A stretch of 64,000 nt of DNA from Sodalis sp. dw_96 (GTDB lineage: Bacteria; Pseudomonadota; Gammaproteobacteria; Enterobacterales; Enterobacteriaceae): contig NZ_JAAVUT010000022.1 in assembly GCF_018449575.1 (NCBI RefSeq), positions 1 to 64,000 on the forward strand, read 5' to 3'. Below the pieces are notes generated by a model. That model worked only from the letters and a program-made list of their open reading frames with translations, made no database searches and had not been told where the DNA came from. The position numbers were made by a program, and so were the translations under genes. Positions 47,214 through 54,529 of this stretch are shown piece after piece (position 1 is the stretch's first letter; every line of letters begins with the position of its first letter).

Positions 47214-47666
47214 ATGTTTGGTATATACCCTGATGACGCACCGATTGAATTAGAAGGTGAGCCGATTGTACCTGCGACAATTATTATTGATGGATTTCAA
47301 GAGTCGGTGCGTCTGCCTTTGACGTACTGGAGTATTAGGGATTATAAAAAAAGCTGGCTAAAATCCCTTGAGGAGGGATTGCGCGCTAAAAACCACGCTG
47401 CTTTAGCCGTATCTATGTATGAACCGGGTAAGACGAATTTTATCTTCGTTTGGGTGATATTTTTTGAGGGTAAAAAAGCTTTCTTACGTAATAAAATATT
47501 ATTTCTAGAACAATACCCTAATTTTGCTTCCGAGAAAATAAATCAATTCATTGAGAAGCGAACCATTTATAATGAAGATGGGATGAAAATATCGGAATGG
47601 AGTACTGATCTAAAAAGCATATTGGATTTCTATAGTAGCCTTAAGAAAGATTGCCTATCTGATTAA
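47214..47666 (+). CDS. Putative immunity protein for the upstream toxin
   Basis: The 150-residue protein begins 3 nt after the toxin stop. Its AT-rich codon use contrasts with surrounding genes. It is soluble and contains LPLTYWSIRDYKKSWLKSL, a pattern I recall from CdiI-type immunity proteins, followed by acidic and aromatic stretches. It should bind and neutralise the adjacent C-terminal toxin domain in the cytoplasm. A strong terminator follows, so toxin and immunity form one short operon. Assignment rests mainly on position and length. Confidence 0.68.
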   Translation: MFGIYPDDAPIELEGEPIVPATIIIDGFQESVRLPLTYWSIRDYKKSWLKSLEEGLRAKNHAALAVSMYEPGKTNFIFVWVIFFEGKKAFLRNKILFLEQYPNFASEKINQFIEKRTIYNEDGMKISEWSTDLKSILDFYSSLKKDCLSD

Positions 47667-47696
47667 TGAAGCAATAAATATTTTTATATTCATCTA

Positions 47697-47725
47697 ATAA
47701 CCAAGGGCTGTTGCCCTTGGTTTAC
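47697..47725. terminator. Rho-independent terminator after the toxin-immunity pair
   Basis: AACCAAGGGC and GCCCTTGGTT are perfectly complementary around TGTT and are followed by TT. It lies between the immunity gene and the convergent hydrolase gene and may serve both. Confidence 0.8.
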
Positions 47726-47784
47726 GCCCGCAAGGGGATGGGCTAATGGCAAACAAAATCTCTGCTTCAGGGGGCTTTCCCGAT

Positions 47785-48906
47785 TCATTGATCGCCAAAC
47801 AGCGCCTGGCGGGCGGCCTCGGAGGGAAACACACAGGCGACATTATGGGCGCAGCCCGGTACCAGGGTGACGGTTCGTTTTTTATCCGGGGCGAGCAGGG
47901 CGCGATCGTAGGCGGCATAGGCCAACCCTCTTTGCATCCGGTAGGGGCCCTGGGCGGCCGCGGCGCAGGATTTGTCGAGAATAGGGTAGAAGGTGCCTTT
48001 GGCGGCGCTGCTGTCCAGGGCGCCTTCAAGGTAATGTATCTCGGCCTCGGCATAATGCCGGCGCGCCTGCGAGGCGTTCCTGGTGAAATGTCCCGGCAGG
48101 TTTTCCATACCGTATTTCCACTGATTCACCTGGGGACAATCTTGCGGCGGCATCGTCATCTTGAAGCGGCATGCCCCGTTATCGGCGGAAGTACAGCTGG
48201 ACCCGTCCGCCGGCTGCCCGGAAGATACGGGCTGCGGACGCAGGGGGTCGAAATAGAGCCAGGTGCCAGGGTCCGCCACCACGTAACGCACCGACAATCC
48301 CGTGGGGTCGGCGGCAAAGCCGATGTAGTGCTGCACCATCTGCCCGCCGGCGGAAAATCCCGCTATGGTGATTGTTTTGAGGCTGGGCCATTGGCGCTTA
48401 AGCGTAGCGACCAGGGCATCCAGCACGTTAAAGGACCCGGTAGCCCCCTCGTTGGACGCCACGCCGCCGTCCAGCCAGCTTTCACAGGTCCAAAGCAAAT
48501 CGCCGGCACGGGCGCCGGGTACCCCCGCCGTATGGCATTTTCCCGCGTCGGCATCGGCTACCTGAAACACCGGTGCTATCACCAGGGTATCGCCTGTCCG
48601 TCCGGCGCGGCGGGTCGCCAGCAGCGCGGCCTCGAAGGTTTTATTGGCATCGCGGGGATGGCCGTGCACGGCAATTAATGCCCGGGTGGGGGCCGCGGCG
48701 CCCTGAGGACCCGCCACGGGCAGGGAGGCGTAGTAGTGCACAACCCCCTTGGCGCCGGCCGGTTTGAACTGTTGGTAGCAATCCGGCGACGCGGTCGAGC
48801 TGCAGGATGGCGTCGCGGCCGCGACCGGGCCGCTACCCCATGCCAGCAGGGACAGCGCCGCCCCACAGCCGGTTATCACGCGGTGAAACCGGGGATTTAT
48901 CGGCAT
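47785..48906 (-). CDS. Exported alpha/beta-hydrolase-like protein
   Basis: The 373-residue protein has a signal peptide (about residues 1-31, ending GPVAAA). The alpha/beta-hydrolase marks are an HGHPRDAN oxyanion-type loop, the nucleophile elbow GFSAGG and a late histidine in PGCAHNVAC. Several cysteines (SCSS, CYQQF, KCHT, TCES, CTSADNGAC, DCPQ, SCAAA, GCAHNVAC) suggest disulfides in a periplasmic or secreted enzyme. It resembles poly-ester or esterase-like hydrolases but I cannot name a substrate. ATG 48906 has GGGAGAG upstream; an earlier ATG at 48921 lacks one. Confidence 0.75.
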   Translation of the reverse strand: MPINPRFHRVITGCGAALSLLAWGSGPVAAATPSCSSTASPDCYQQFKPAGAKGVVHYYASLPVAGPQGAAAPTRALIAVHGHPRDANKTFEAALLATRRAGRTGDTLVIAPVFQVADADAGKCHTAGVPGARAGDLLWTCESWLDGGVASNEGATGSFNVLDALVATLKRQWPSLKTITIAGFSAGGQMVQHYIGFAADPTGLSVRYVVADPGTWLYFDPLRPQPVSSGQPADGSSCTSADNGACRFKMTMPPQDCPQVNQWKYGMENLPGHFTRNASQARRHYAEAEIHYLEGALDSSAAKGTFYPILDKSCAAAAQGPYRMQRGLAYAAYDRALLAPDKKRTVTLVPGCAHNVACVFPSEAARQALFGDQ

Positions 48907-49271
48907 GAATTTCTCTCCCATCGCTGTCTTGAGCCAACGATCGGGACCAAAGCCTGTTTAAGCATCAAATATGGTCTGCTGGCTGATTAAGACTTTAAGA
49001 GTAGCAAATCTTTAGTCCGCACAGGACACTAACGCGATACCGGTCGAAATTTTCCTGCATAGCGTCATGCATAATGTCATGGATAATGTCATGGATAGTG
49101 CCGTAACGTAAATAGTGCCTGTAGATGGCGCCAACGGATAACGCCTATGCCTGGCATCCGGAGCAAGCAGACATCGGCACAGTTTGTAACCAATATATGA
49201 AGTTTACCTTTGTAGATTACCTTACTAACTGCTAAAGTGAAGGTCTGTTACTGTACCGGAGACCCCATATC
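48907..49271. other. Intergenic region with 12-bp direct repeats
   Basis: Divergent gap of about 365 bp. It contains three 12-bp units at 49059-49094 (the last two, ATAATGTCATGG, identical) and a partial fourth. An AT-rich stretch near 49190-49240 probably holds the isochorismatase promoter. No gene seen. Confidence 0.5.
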
Positions 49272-49832
49272 ATGCCGTTAACCACCCTTGATCCCCACAC
49301 CGCGTTAATCATTATTGATCTGCAAAAGGGCATCTTGTCCTACCCGACCGTCCATCCGGCGGCCGATGTATTGCGGCGGGCCCGGGCGTTGGCCGAGGCC
49401 TTTCGCCGCCACGGATTACCGGTGGTCCTTGTAAACGTGAACGCCGGCGCGCCGGGACGGACCGAACAGAGCCGTTCCCGGCAATTTCCCGCTGATTGGG
49501 CCGAGCTGGCGACGGAGCTTGATGCGCAGCCCACCGACCATCGGGTTACCAAGCGCACCTGGGGGGCTTTCACCCACACCGATCTTGACGCTTATCTGCA
49601 AAAGGAGGGTGTTACCCAGGTTGTGATCGCCGGCATTTCCACCAGCGCCGGCGTCGAATCCACCGCGCGCCATGCCCATGAAAACGGCTATAACGTCACT
49701 CTTGCCGTTGATGCCATGACCGATACCAATGCCGATGCCCATATCAACAGCATCAGCCGGATTTTTCCGCGGCTGGGTGAAACCGGCACCAGCGGGGAAA
49801 TTATCGCGCTTCTTGACGGTTCCCGCTCTTGA
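49272..49832 (+). CDS. Isochorismatase-family hydrolase lacking the catalytic cysteine
   Basis: The 186-residue protein has the cysteine-hydrolase fold: ALIIIDLQKGIL with the conserved Asp, and VTKRTWGAFTHTDLD with the conserved Lys. It also has the GISTSAGVESTARHAHENGYNV block where the family normally has a nucleophile cysteine (as in VTNVCV). Here the position reads Gly, so the standard mechanism is not available. Such STSAGVE members are common and their activity is unknown. It is followed by an MFS gene 117 bp downstream on the same strand. Confidence 0.85.
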   Translation: MPLTTLDPHTALIIIDLQKGILSYPTVHPAADVLRRARALAEAFRRHGLPVVLVNVNAGAPGRTEQSRSRQFPADWAELATELDAQPTDHRVTKRTWGAFTHTDLDAYLQKEGVTQVVIAGISTSAGVESTARHAHENGYNVTLAVDAMTDTNADAHINSISRIFPRLGETGTSGEIIALLDGSRS

Positions 49833-49949
49833 GCGCCTTGGGGGCGTAAGCCCGCATGGCTGACATGGTGAACATGCTGATATAGGCGGCAAGGCTCTGC
49901 CGATGCGCCATCCGCTCTCCAGGCCAAACCGGCGCGTTAAGGAATAGAG

Positions 49950-51266
49950 ATGAAAGGTATGTTTCGTTCCCTGGGCGGTTTTAATTACCGCATGTGGGCC
50001 GGCGGCGCGATCGTGTCGAATATCGGTACCTGGATGCAGCGTACCGCCCAAGACTGGCTGGTGCTGACCCAGCTTACCAGCAACAATGCCACCGCGCTGG
50101 GGGTGGTAATTGCGCTGCAGTTCGCCCCTCAGGTGCTTTTGCTGCCGCTAACCGGTTTTGCCGCCGATCATTTTGATCGGAGAAAACTACTGATAGCGAC
50201 ACAGGCGTCCTTGGGTATCCTTGCATTGGGATTGGGTATCCTCACCGTCACCGGCTGGGTGCAGCTATGGCATGTTTATGTATTTGCCTTTTTGCTCGGC
50301 TGTGTCGCGGCGTTTGATGCGCCGGCGCGTCAGACCTTTGTCTCGGATCTGGTGGGAGAAGCCGATTTGTCCAATGCGGTGGCCCTTAATTCCACCTCTT
50401 TTAATGCCGCGCGCATGATAGGTCCGGCGGTGGCCGGGACGCTTATCGCCGTTATCGGCACCGGGTGGGTATTCCTGCTGAACGCGGCGTCGTTTATCGC
50501 CGTGCTCGGCGCCCTGCTGCTCCTGCGCACCGGCGAGCTGCATCTAAGCCTCAGGGCTTCCCGCAGCCACGGTAATCTTGCCGAAGGGTTTCGTTATATC
50601 TGGCAGCGGCCGGATTTGCGCATGGGGATGCTGATGTTTTTTTTAATCGGCACTTTCGGTCTTAATTTTCCGATTTTTATTTCCACCATGTCCGTGACGA
50701 TTTTCCACGCCGGCGCAAATCAGTACGGATTCCTCACCTCCACCATGGCTGTCGGCTCCATCGCCGGCGCATTGCTGGCAGCCCGGCGGGAAAAACCCAA
50801 TATCGCCCTGCTGTGCGTGGGTTCCGCCATCTTTGGATCCGGGCTGGCGTTGGCCGCCGTCATGCCGGATTACCTGCTATTCAGTATCATGCTGGTGATT
50901 ATCGGCATGTCGGCACAGACATTTACCACCACCGCCAGCAGCCTGGTGCAATTATCCACCGAGCCGGCCATGCGCGGCCGGGTGATGGCCATTCTGCTCG
51001 CCATCGCATTGGGCGGCACGCCCATCGGCTCGCCGGTGGTGGGGTGGGTGGCGGACAGGTTCGGACCCCGTTGGGCCCTGGGCATCGGTGCCCTGGCGGG
51101 GCTGGGCGCGGCCCTGATCGGCGTCTATTTCCTGGTCCGCTATCGTCATCTGCGTATGGGAATCATGGGCGGCCGGATTCGCTGTAGCTACGACGACCGT
51201 GAATTCGAGGGAACGGAAAGGGTACACCCCGGCCCGGATGCCGATTCGCCCATCGGACGAGGTTAA
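49950..51266 (+). CDS. MFS efflux transporter (EntS-like group)
   Basis: The 438-residue inner-membrane protein has 12 predicted membrane segments. The N-terminal RMWAGGAIVSNIGTWMQRTAQDWLV and PLTGFAADHFDRRKLL loop are typical of the drug/siderophore exporter group related to EntS. SDLVGEADLSNAVALNSTSFNAARMIGPAVAG is a further signature. The final 40 residues are hydrophilic. It is probably a small-molecule exporter. AAGGAATAGAG before the ATG is a good ribosome-binding site. No siderophore genes are adjacent. Confidence 0.85.
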   Translation: MKGMFRSLGGFNYRMWAGGAIVSNIGTWMQRTAQDWLVLTQLTSNNATALGVVIALQFAPQVLLLPLTGFAADHFDRRKLLIATQASLGILALGLGILTVTGWVQLWHVYVFAFLLGCVAAFDAPARQTFVSDLVGEADLSNAVALNSTSFNAARMIGPAVAGTLIAVIGTGWVFLLNAASFIAVLGALLLLRTGELHLSLRASRSHGNLAEGFRYIWQRPDLRMGMLMFFLIGTFGLNFPIFISTMSVTIFHAGANQYGFLTSTMAVGSIAGALLAARREKPNIALLCVGSAIFGSGLALAAVMPDYLLFSIMLVIIGMSAQTFTTTASSLVQLSTEPAMRGRVMAILLAIALGGTPIGSPVVGWVADRFGPRWALGIGALAGLGAALIGVYFLVRYRHLRMGIMGGRIRCSYDDREFEGTERVHPGPDADSPIGRG

Positions 51267-51281
51267 CACCGACGGGGATGG

Positions 51282-51488
51282 CTAGCGCGCTGAATCCTGG
51301 GACTCGCCGTTGGCGACGCTCTCCTGCTTTTCAGTCAGCGTAATAATATCCAGGGAGTTTTTTCGCATAGATTCTAAATGATCCATCCCGCGATCGATAT
51401 GGATGGCGAAATTATGGAAATTAACGATAACCGCAATCCAGGCCGCAAATAACAGACCCAATAATGTAACAAGGAAACGTCCAAGCAT
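51282..51488 (-). CDS. Small single-span membrane protein
   Basis: The 68-residue product has one N-terminal membrane segment (FLVTLLGLLFAAWIAVIV) followed by a polar tail with helical character (RGMDHLESMRKNSLDIITLTEKQE). GAGGCGAAA directly before the ATG at 51488 is a strong ribosome-binding site. Five earlier codons in the open frame are ignored for that reason. I do not recognise the family. It ends 15 bp from the convergent MFS gene. Confidence 0.6.
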   Translation of the reverse strand: MLGRFLVTLLGLLFAAWIAVIVNFHNFAIHIDRGMDHLESMRKNSLDIITLTEKQESVANGESQDSAR

Positions 51489-51795
51489 TTTCGCCTCAAA
51501 CATCAGCCAATTTCATCTCTACAGCCCCTTCGCCAGAGGTATGGTTTTTTATTGGACTACCGGAATTCCGGTTTGGTTCCGCTTTGGGGGGTTTTAAAAA
51601 GACGTGATACGGGGAAATATCATAACTCCCTGGATAAAAATAATATGCTGGTGAGGAAATTAACGCAGATGAGATTTAATTTCGGCATCATACCCCATGG
51701 CTTCGGACAGGCATTGGCCGACAAATTGCAGACATACTCCCCCGCATCGGTTGGTTCTCCATCAGATGCCGATGCGGGAAGTCTTGGCGAACTGC

Positions 51796-51879
51796 CTAGG
51801 ATCCAAAGGCTAGGGCAACCAATACCACTAAAGAAAATACCCCGAGCAGGACCATATGAAAATCGACTTTTTGGCGCAT
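51796..51879 (-). CDS. Very small membrane protein (27 residues)
   Basis: The ATG at 51879 is preceded by GGGGGTAACGAT. The product begins RQKVDFHMVLLGV and continues as a single hydrophobic helix ending ALAFGS. The size, single span and ribosome-binding site resemble other enterobacterial small membrane proteins, but no homologue is recognised. Confidence 0.45.
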   Translation of the reverse strand: MRQKVDFHMVLLGVFSLVVLVALAFGS

Positions 51880-52041
51880 ATCGTTACCCCCGCTGCATGA
51901 AGATAAGGTAATGATGGCGTATTTTTGTACTGCCTGCTGTGACTGATTCGCCAATTTTGCCAAGGTATTGCAAACCCGGCTTTTGTCATACGGCGTTCTT
52001 CTTTCCGCGCCGCAAAATGGCGGATGCCTACAGAGCTGAGG

Positions 52042-52185
52042 TTACGGATTACATTGATTGGTAAGGGAATTATGCCCATGAGGACACACGTCGGTATCGG
52101 CGGGGATAATTCTGAATAACGATCCCAGCACGCTGCTGCAGCCGGTTAATAGTAGCAGGCTCAGGCAAAAAGCCAGACACTTCAT
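52042..52185 (-). CDS. Small lipoprotein (47 residues) coupled to a leader peptide
   Basis: The product starts KCLAFCLSLLLLTGCSSVLG, a textbook lipoprotein signal with lipobox LTGC. A short mature part with two further cysteines (DVCPHGHN, NQCNP) follows. Its own start lacks a clear ribosome-binding site, but the ATG overlaps the stop of a 12-codon leader as ATGA, so translation is probably coupled. Function unknown. It sits in a run of small envelope genes on the minus strand. Confidence 0.6.
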   Translation of the reverse strand: MKCLAFCLSLLLLTGCSSVLGSLFRIIPADTDVCPHGHNSLTNQCNP

Positions 52186-52220
52186 TGCCGCTGCCCGATG
52201 TGTATAGATGGAGTATTCAT
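52182..52220 (-). CDS. 12-residue leader peptide ahead of the small lipoprotein
   Basis: ATG at 52220 with a strong AGGAGG 4 nt upstream opens a 12-codon frame (NTPSIHIGQRQ after Met). Its stop TGA overlaps the lipoprotein ATG. It may simply deliver ribosomes to the lipoprotein gene or sense a signal. It could also be a fortuitous frame. Confidence 0.4.
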   Translation of the reverse strand: MNTPSIHIGQRQ

Positions 52221-52327
52221 TAGCCCTCCTAACCTGATGTCTAGCCTGCTTTGATCATAGCAGAGCACCCGGGCACCGGGACCGGTTTGTGGCTAATATG
52301 TTAACTACCGCGAAAAAAAGAGGGTCA

Positions 52328-52426
52328 TTATTGCCATACGTGAATCCAGCAGATAGCACCCGCCAGAATCATAAAAGCGATAAAGCACAGGGAAGTCACC
52401 TGGGAGTATGTTAATTCACATGTCAT
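52328..52426 (-). CDS. Very small membrane protein (32 residues)
   Basis: The ATG at 52426 has AGAGAGG about 7 nt upstream. The product begins TCELTYSQVTS and continues with a hydrophobic helix (LCFIAFMILAGAICWIHVW) to the stop. Composition and start signal argue for a real single-span small protein. No family recognised. Confidence 0.5.
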   Translation of the reverse strand: MTCELTYSQVTSLCFIAFMILAGAICWIHVWQ

Positions 52427-52609
52427 ATGCCGTCCTCTCTGGAAGAAATTGACTCTTCAATAACGGCGCCGGATAACACGGCGTCTGAGCGCAAGTAAGT
52501 GATACTGCAAAAACAATACCTGTAATTTATCGAAAGATCATTACCATGCCATGCAAAATCCGAAATATCCTAAGCCAGCTGTCAAAATATTCCAGGCCTT
52601 TGAAATGGC

Positions 52610-53290
52610 TTAAGGCTCCAATACTTCCTGGTGGGGATTTTCTCCTGCCGTCTCAATGGTGTAAACCGACAGCACAACGTGGGAAAACGCATTGAAAAAT
52701 TGCTCCAGCCGTTCGAAGTTACCGGCGTCCTGGGCAAAAACCGACGAACTGTCCACCAGATTGATAAGTAAAAATGCCAGGTCTTCCAGGGGAGTATCTG
52801 CCTTGAGCTGACCTTTATCCCGTGCCCTCTCCACCGCCAGGACAATGGCTTCAGTGATGGATTGGGTAAAGGAGGTTAAAGCGGCGTTGGTTTCATCGCT
52901 CAGGACATCGCTTTCCAACCGCATCCGTCCTATAAGGCTCCAGGGATTTTTAGAATTTTTGCCGCGATTGAATTTTTTATAAAGTTTGTAGTTGTATTTG
53001 ACCACATTCTGCACTTTTTCCGCCAGGGAGGCGGTTTCGTCCAGCCAAATAGCCCGATGCTGGGTGGATGCGTTGGCAACATAATCTTTCACCACCTCTT
53101 CCACCAGCTTGCTTTTACTGCCGAAATGGTAATGGATATTTGTAGTGGTGATATCGAGAGATTCAGCGATGGCGCCAAATGTCGTTCCATGGTAGCCGTA
53201 GGCGATTAAGCGGTTTTTGGCGACTTCTTTGATGCTGTCATACATGTTCGTTTTTTTGACCACCGCGGTTACCTGTGCTTTTTTCGCCAT
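52610..53290 (-). CDS. TetR-family transcriptional regulator
   Basis: The 226-residue protein has an N-terminal TetR HTH (NRLIAYGYHGTTFGAIAESLDITTTNIHYHFGSKSKLVEEVV, about residues 26-66) and a helical ligand-binding C-terminus. GAGGG before ATG 53290 sets the start. It lies upstream of a repeat block and separate from the catabolic operon at 54-60.9 kb, which may be its target. The palindrome ACGTT-TT-AACGT at 53323-53334 in its own leader may be an autoregulatory site. Ligand unknown. Confidence 0.88.
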   Translation of the reverse strand: MAKKAQVTAVVKKTNMYDSIKEVAKNRLIAYGYHGTTFGAIAESLDITTTNIHYHFGSKSKLVEEVVKDYVANASTQHRAIWLDETASLAEKVQNVVKYNYKLYKKFNRGKNSKNPWSLIGRMRLESDVLSDETNAALTSFTQSITEAIVLAVERARDKGQLKADTPLEDLAFLLINLVDSSSVFAQDAGNFERLEQFFNAFSHVVLSVYTIETAGENPHQEVLEP

Positions 53291-53556
53291 AATGTCCCTC
53301 AACACTGCGTTTTTTCATTAATTACGTTTTAACGTCGTTATAAGCTTTTTCCCCTCAGTGTTAAAGCCGGTCTTGTCATGTAATTCGCTTTGATATTAAC
53401 CAGCCGTGCTTATCGCAAAAGAAAGCCGCGAGGGAAAAAAGTTCCTTGCCGATAAGTAAGTTTGTATGACAATCAATATCATTGCAATGGACGATTGCGG
53501 CCGGCTACCGATTGATGATGCAGGTCAAACCGCGGCGCAAAAAAAAGAGTGGAACA

Positions 53557-54016
53557 AGTCCGCTATCACCAAGGCAACCGAGACGTGTTAAAGGGTAACC
53601 GAGTCGTGTTAAAGGGAGGCCGTGCTGATGGGCTCGAAGCGGGCGTGGTTTTTCCGCCCGCCGGAGCGCCCCACAGCAGGGTAGGCCCGCTATCACACCA
53701 AGGCTAACGAGTCGTGTTAAAGGGCAACCGAGCTGTGTTAAAGGGAGACCGTGCTGATGGGGTCGAAGCGGGCGTGGTTTTTCCGCCCGCCGGAGCGCCC
53801 CACAGCAGGGTAGACCCGCTATCACCAAGGCTAACAAGTCGTGTTAAAGGGCAACCGAGCTGTGTTAAAGGGAGACCGCGCTGATGGGGTCGAAGCGGGC
53901 GTGGTTTTTCCGCCCGCCGGAGCGCTCCATAGCAGGGTAGGCCCGCTATCACCAAGGCTAACGAGTCGTGTTAAAGGGCAACCAAGCCGTGTTAAAAGGA
54001 GACCGTGCCGATGGAG
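53557..54016 (+). repeat. Dispersed two-hairpin repeat, block C: four tandem units
   Basis: Anchor ACCAAGG recurs at 53568, 53697, 53824 and 53951, giving periods of 129, 127 and 127 bp. Units match block B but are longer because the GTGTTAAAGGG(C/A) segment is duplicated internally. The CGGGCG...CGCCCG hairpin and the outer arms CCCCACAGC...GTGCTGATGGGG are kept. It fills the gap between the TetR gene and the MaoC-like gene. No coding function is apparent. Confidence 0.9.
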
Positions 54017-54061
54017 ACGGTGCGGCCATCTTTTAAGCGCTCATCCCTGAGCGCAACTTCA

Positions 54062-54529
54062 CTATAGATGCATGAGCAACTGCGTTTCGCCTTCCTGTAC
54101 AACTACCGCCTTGTCATTGATGACTTTTATTCCCAAGGTCACGATACCGCGATCGTCCCGTTTGGTGGGGCGTTTGGCGTTGATGGTGATTTCGGCGTGG
54201 ATACGATCGCCTATCATGAGCGGGGCGCGAAACGACCAGTTCCAGCTCAGGGTCGCTATACCGCGCAGGCGCACGGCACAGCGGGTCTTTAGCCCGTCCG
54301 CCAGCGACAAACCCAGCAGGCCGTGGGCAATTCTTCCCGGAAAGCCCTGCTCGCGGGCAAACTGATCGTCCATATGCAGATCGAACAGATCGCCGGACAG
54401 ACCGGCGAAACCGACGACATGGGCCTCGGTCACCGTGATACCGGAGGTTTTATAGCTATCACCGATATCCACATCGCCATAGCCATATTCGCCGGAAGAT
54501 AAAATGCGTGGGACACTCATGTCGCTCAT
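54062..54529 (-). CDS. MaoC-like hot-dog dehydratase
   Basis: The 155-residue protein has the MaoC/R-hydratase fold with the hydratase motif: FAGLSGDLFDLHMDDQFARE (Asp/His pair) followed by FPGRIAHGLLGLSLADG. It should hydrate or dehydrate a 2-enoyl-CoA-like substrate. The ATG overlaps the stop of the GH88-like gene (ATGA), so it ends a coupled operon with CoA-transferase and other enzymes. Substrate unknown. Confidence 0.87.
   Translation of the reverse strand: MSDMSVPRILSSGEYGYGDVDIGDSYKTSGITVTEAHVVGFAGLSGDLFDLHMDDQFAREQGFPGRIAHGLLGLSLADGLKTRCAVRLRGIATLSWNWSFRAPLMIGDRIHAEITINAKRPTKRDDRGIVTLGIKVINDKAVVVQEGETQLLMHL

Noticed and set aside
51552-51911. 119-codon plus-strand frame
   Set aside because: Composition is not protein-like and it overlaps a better-supported small minus-strand gene at 51796-51879.
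53557-54016. Possible CRISPR array
   Set aside because: The whole 127-129 bp unit is repeated without variable spacers, and no cas genes are present.
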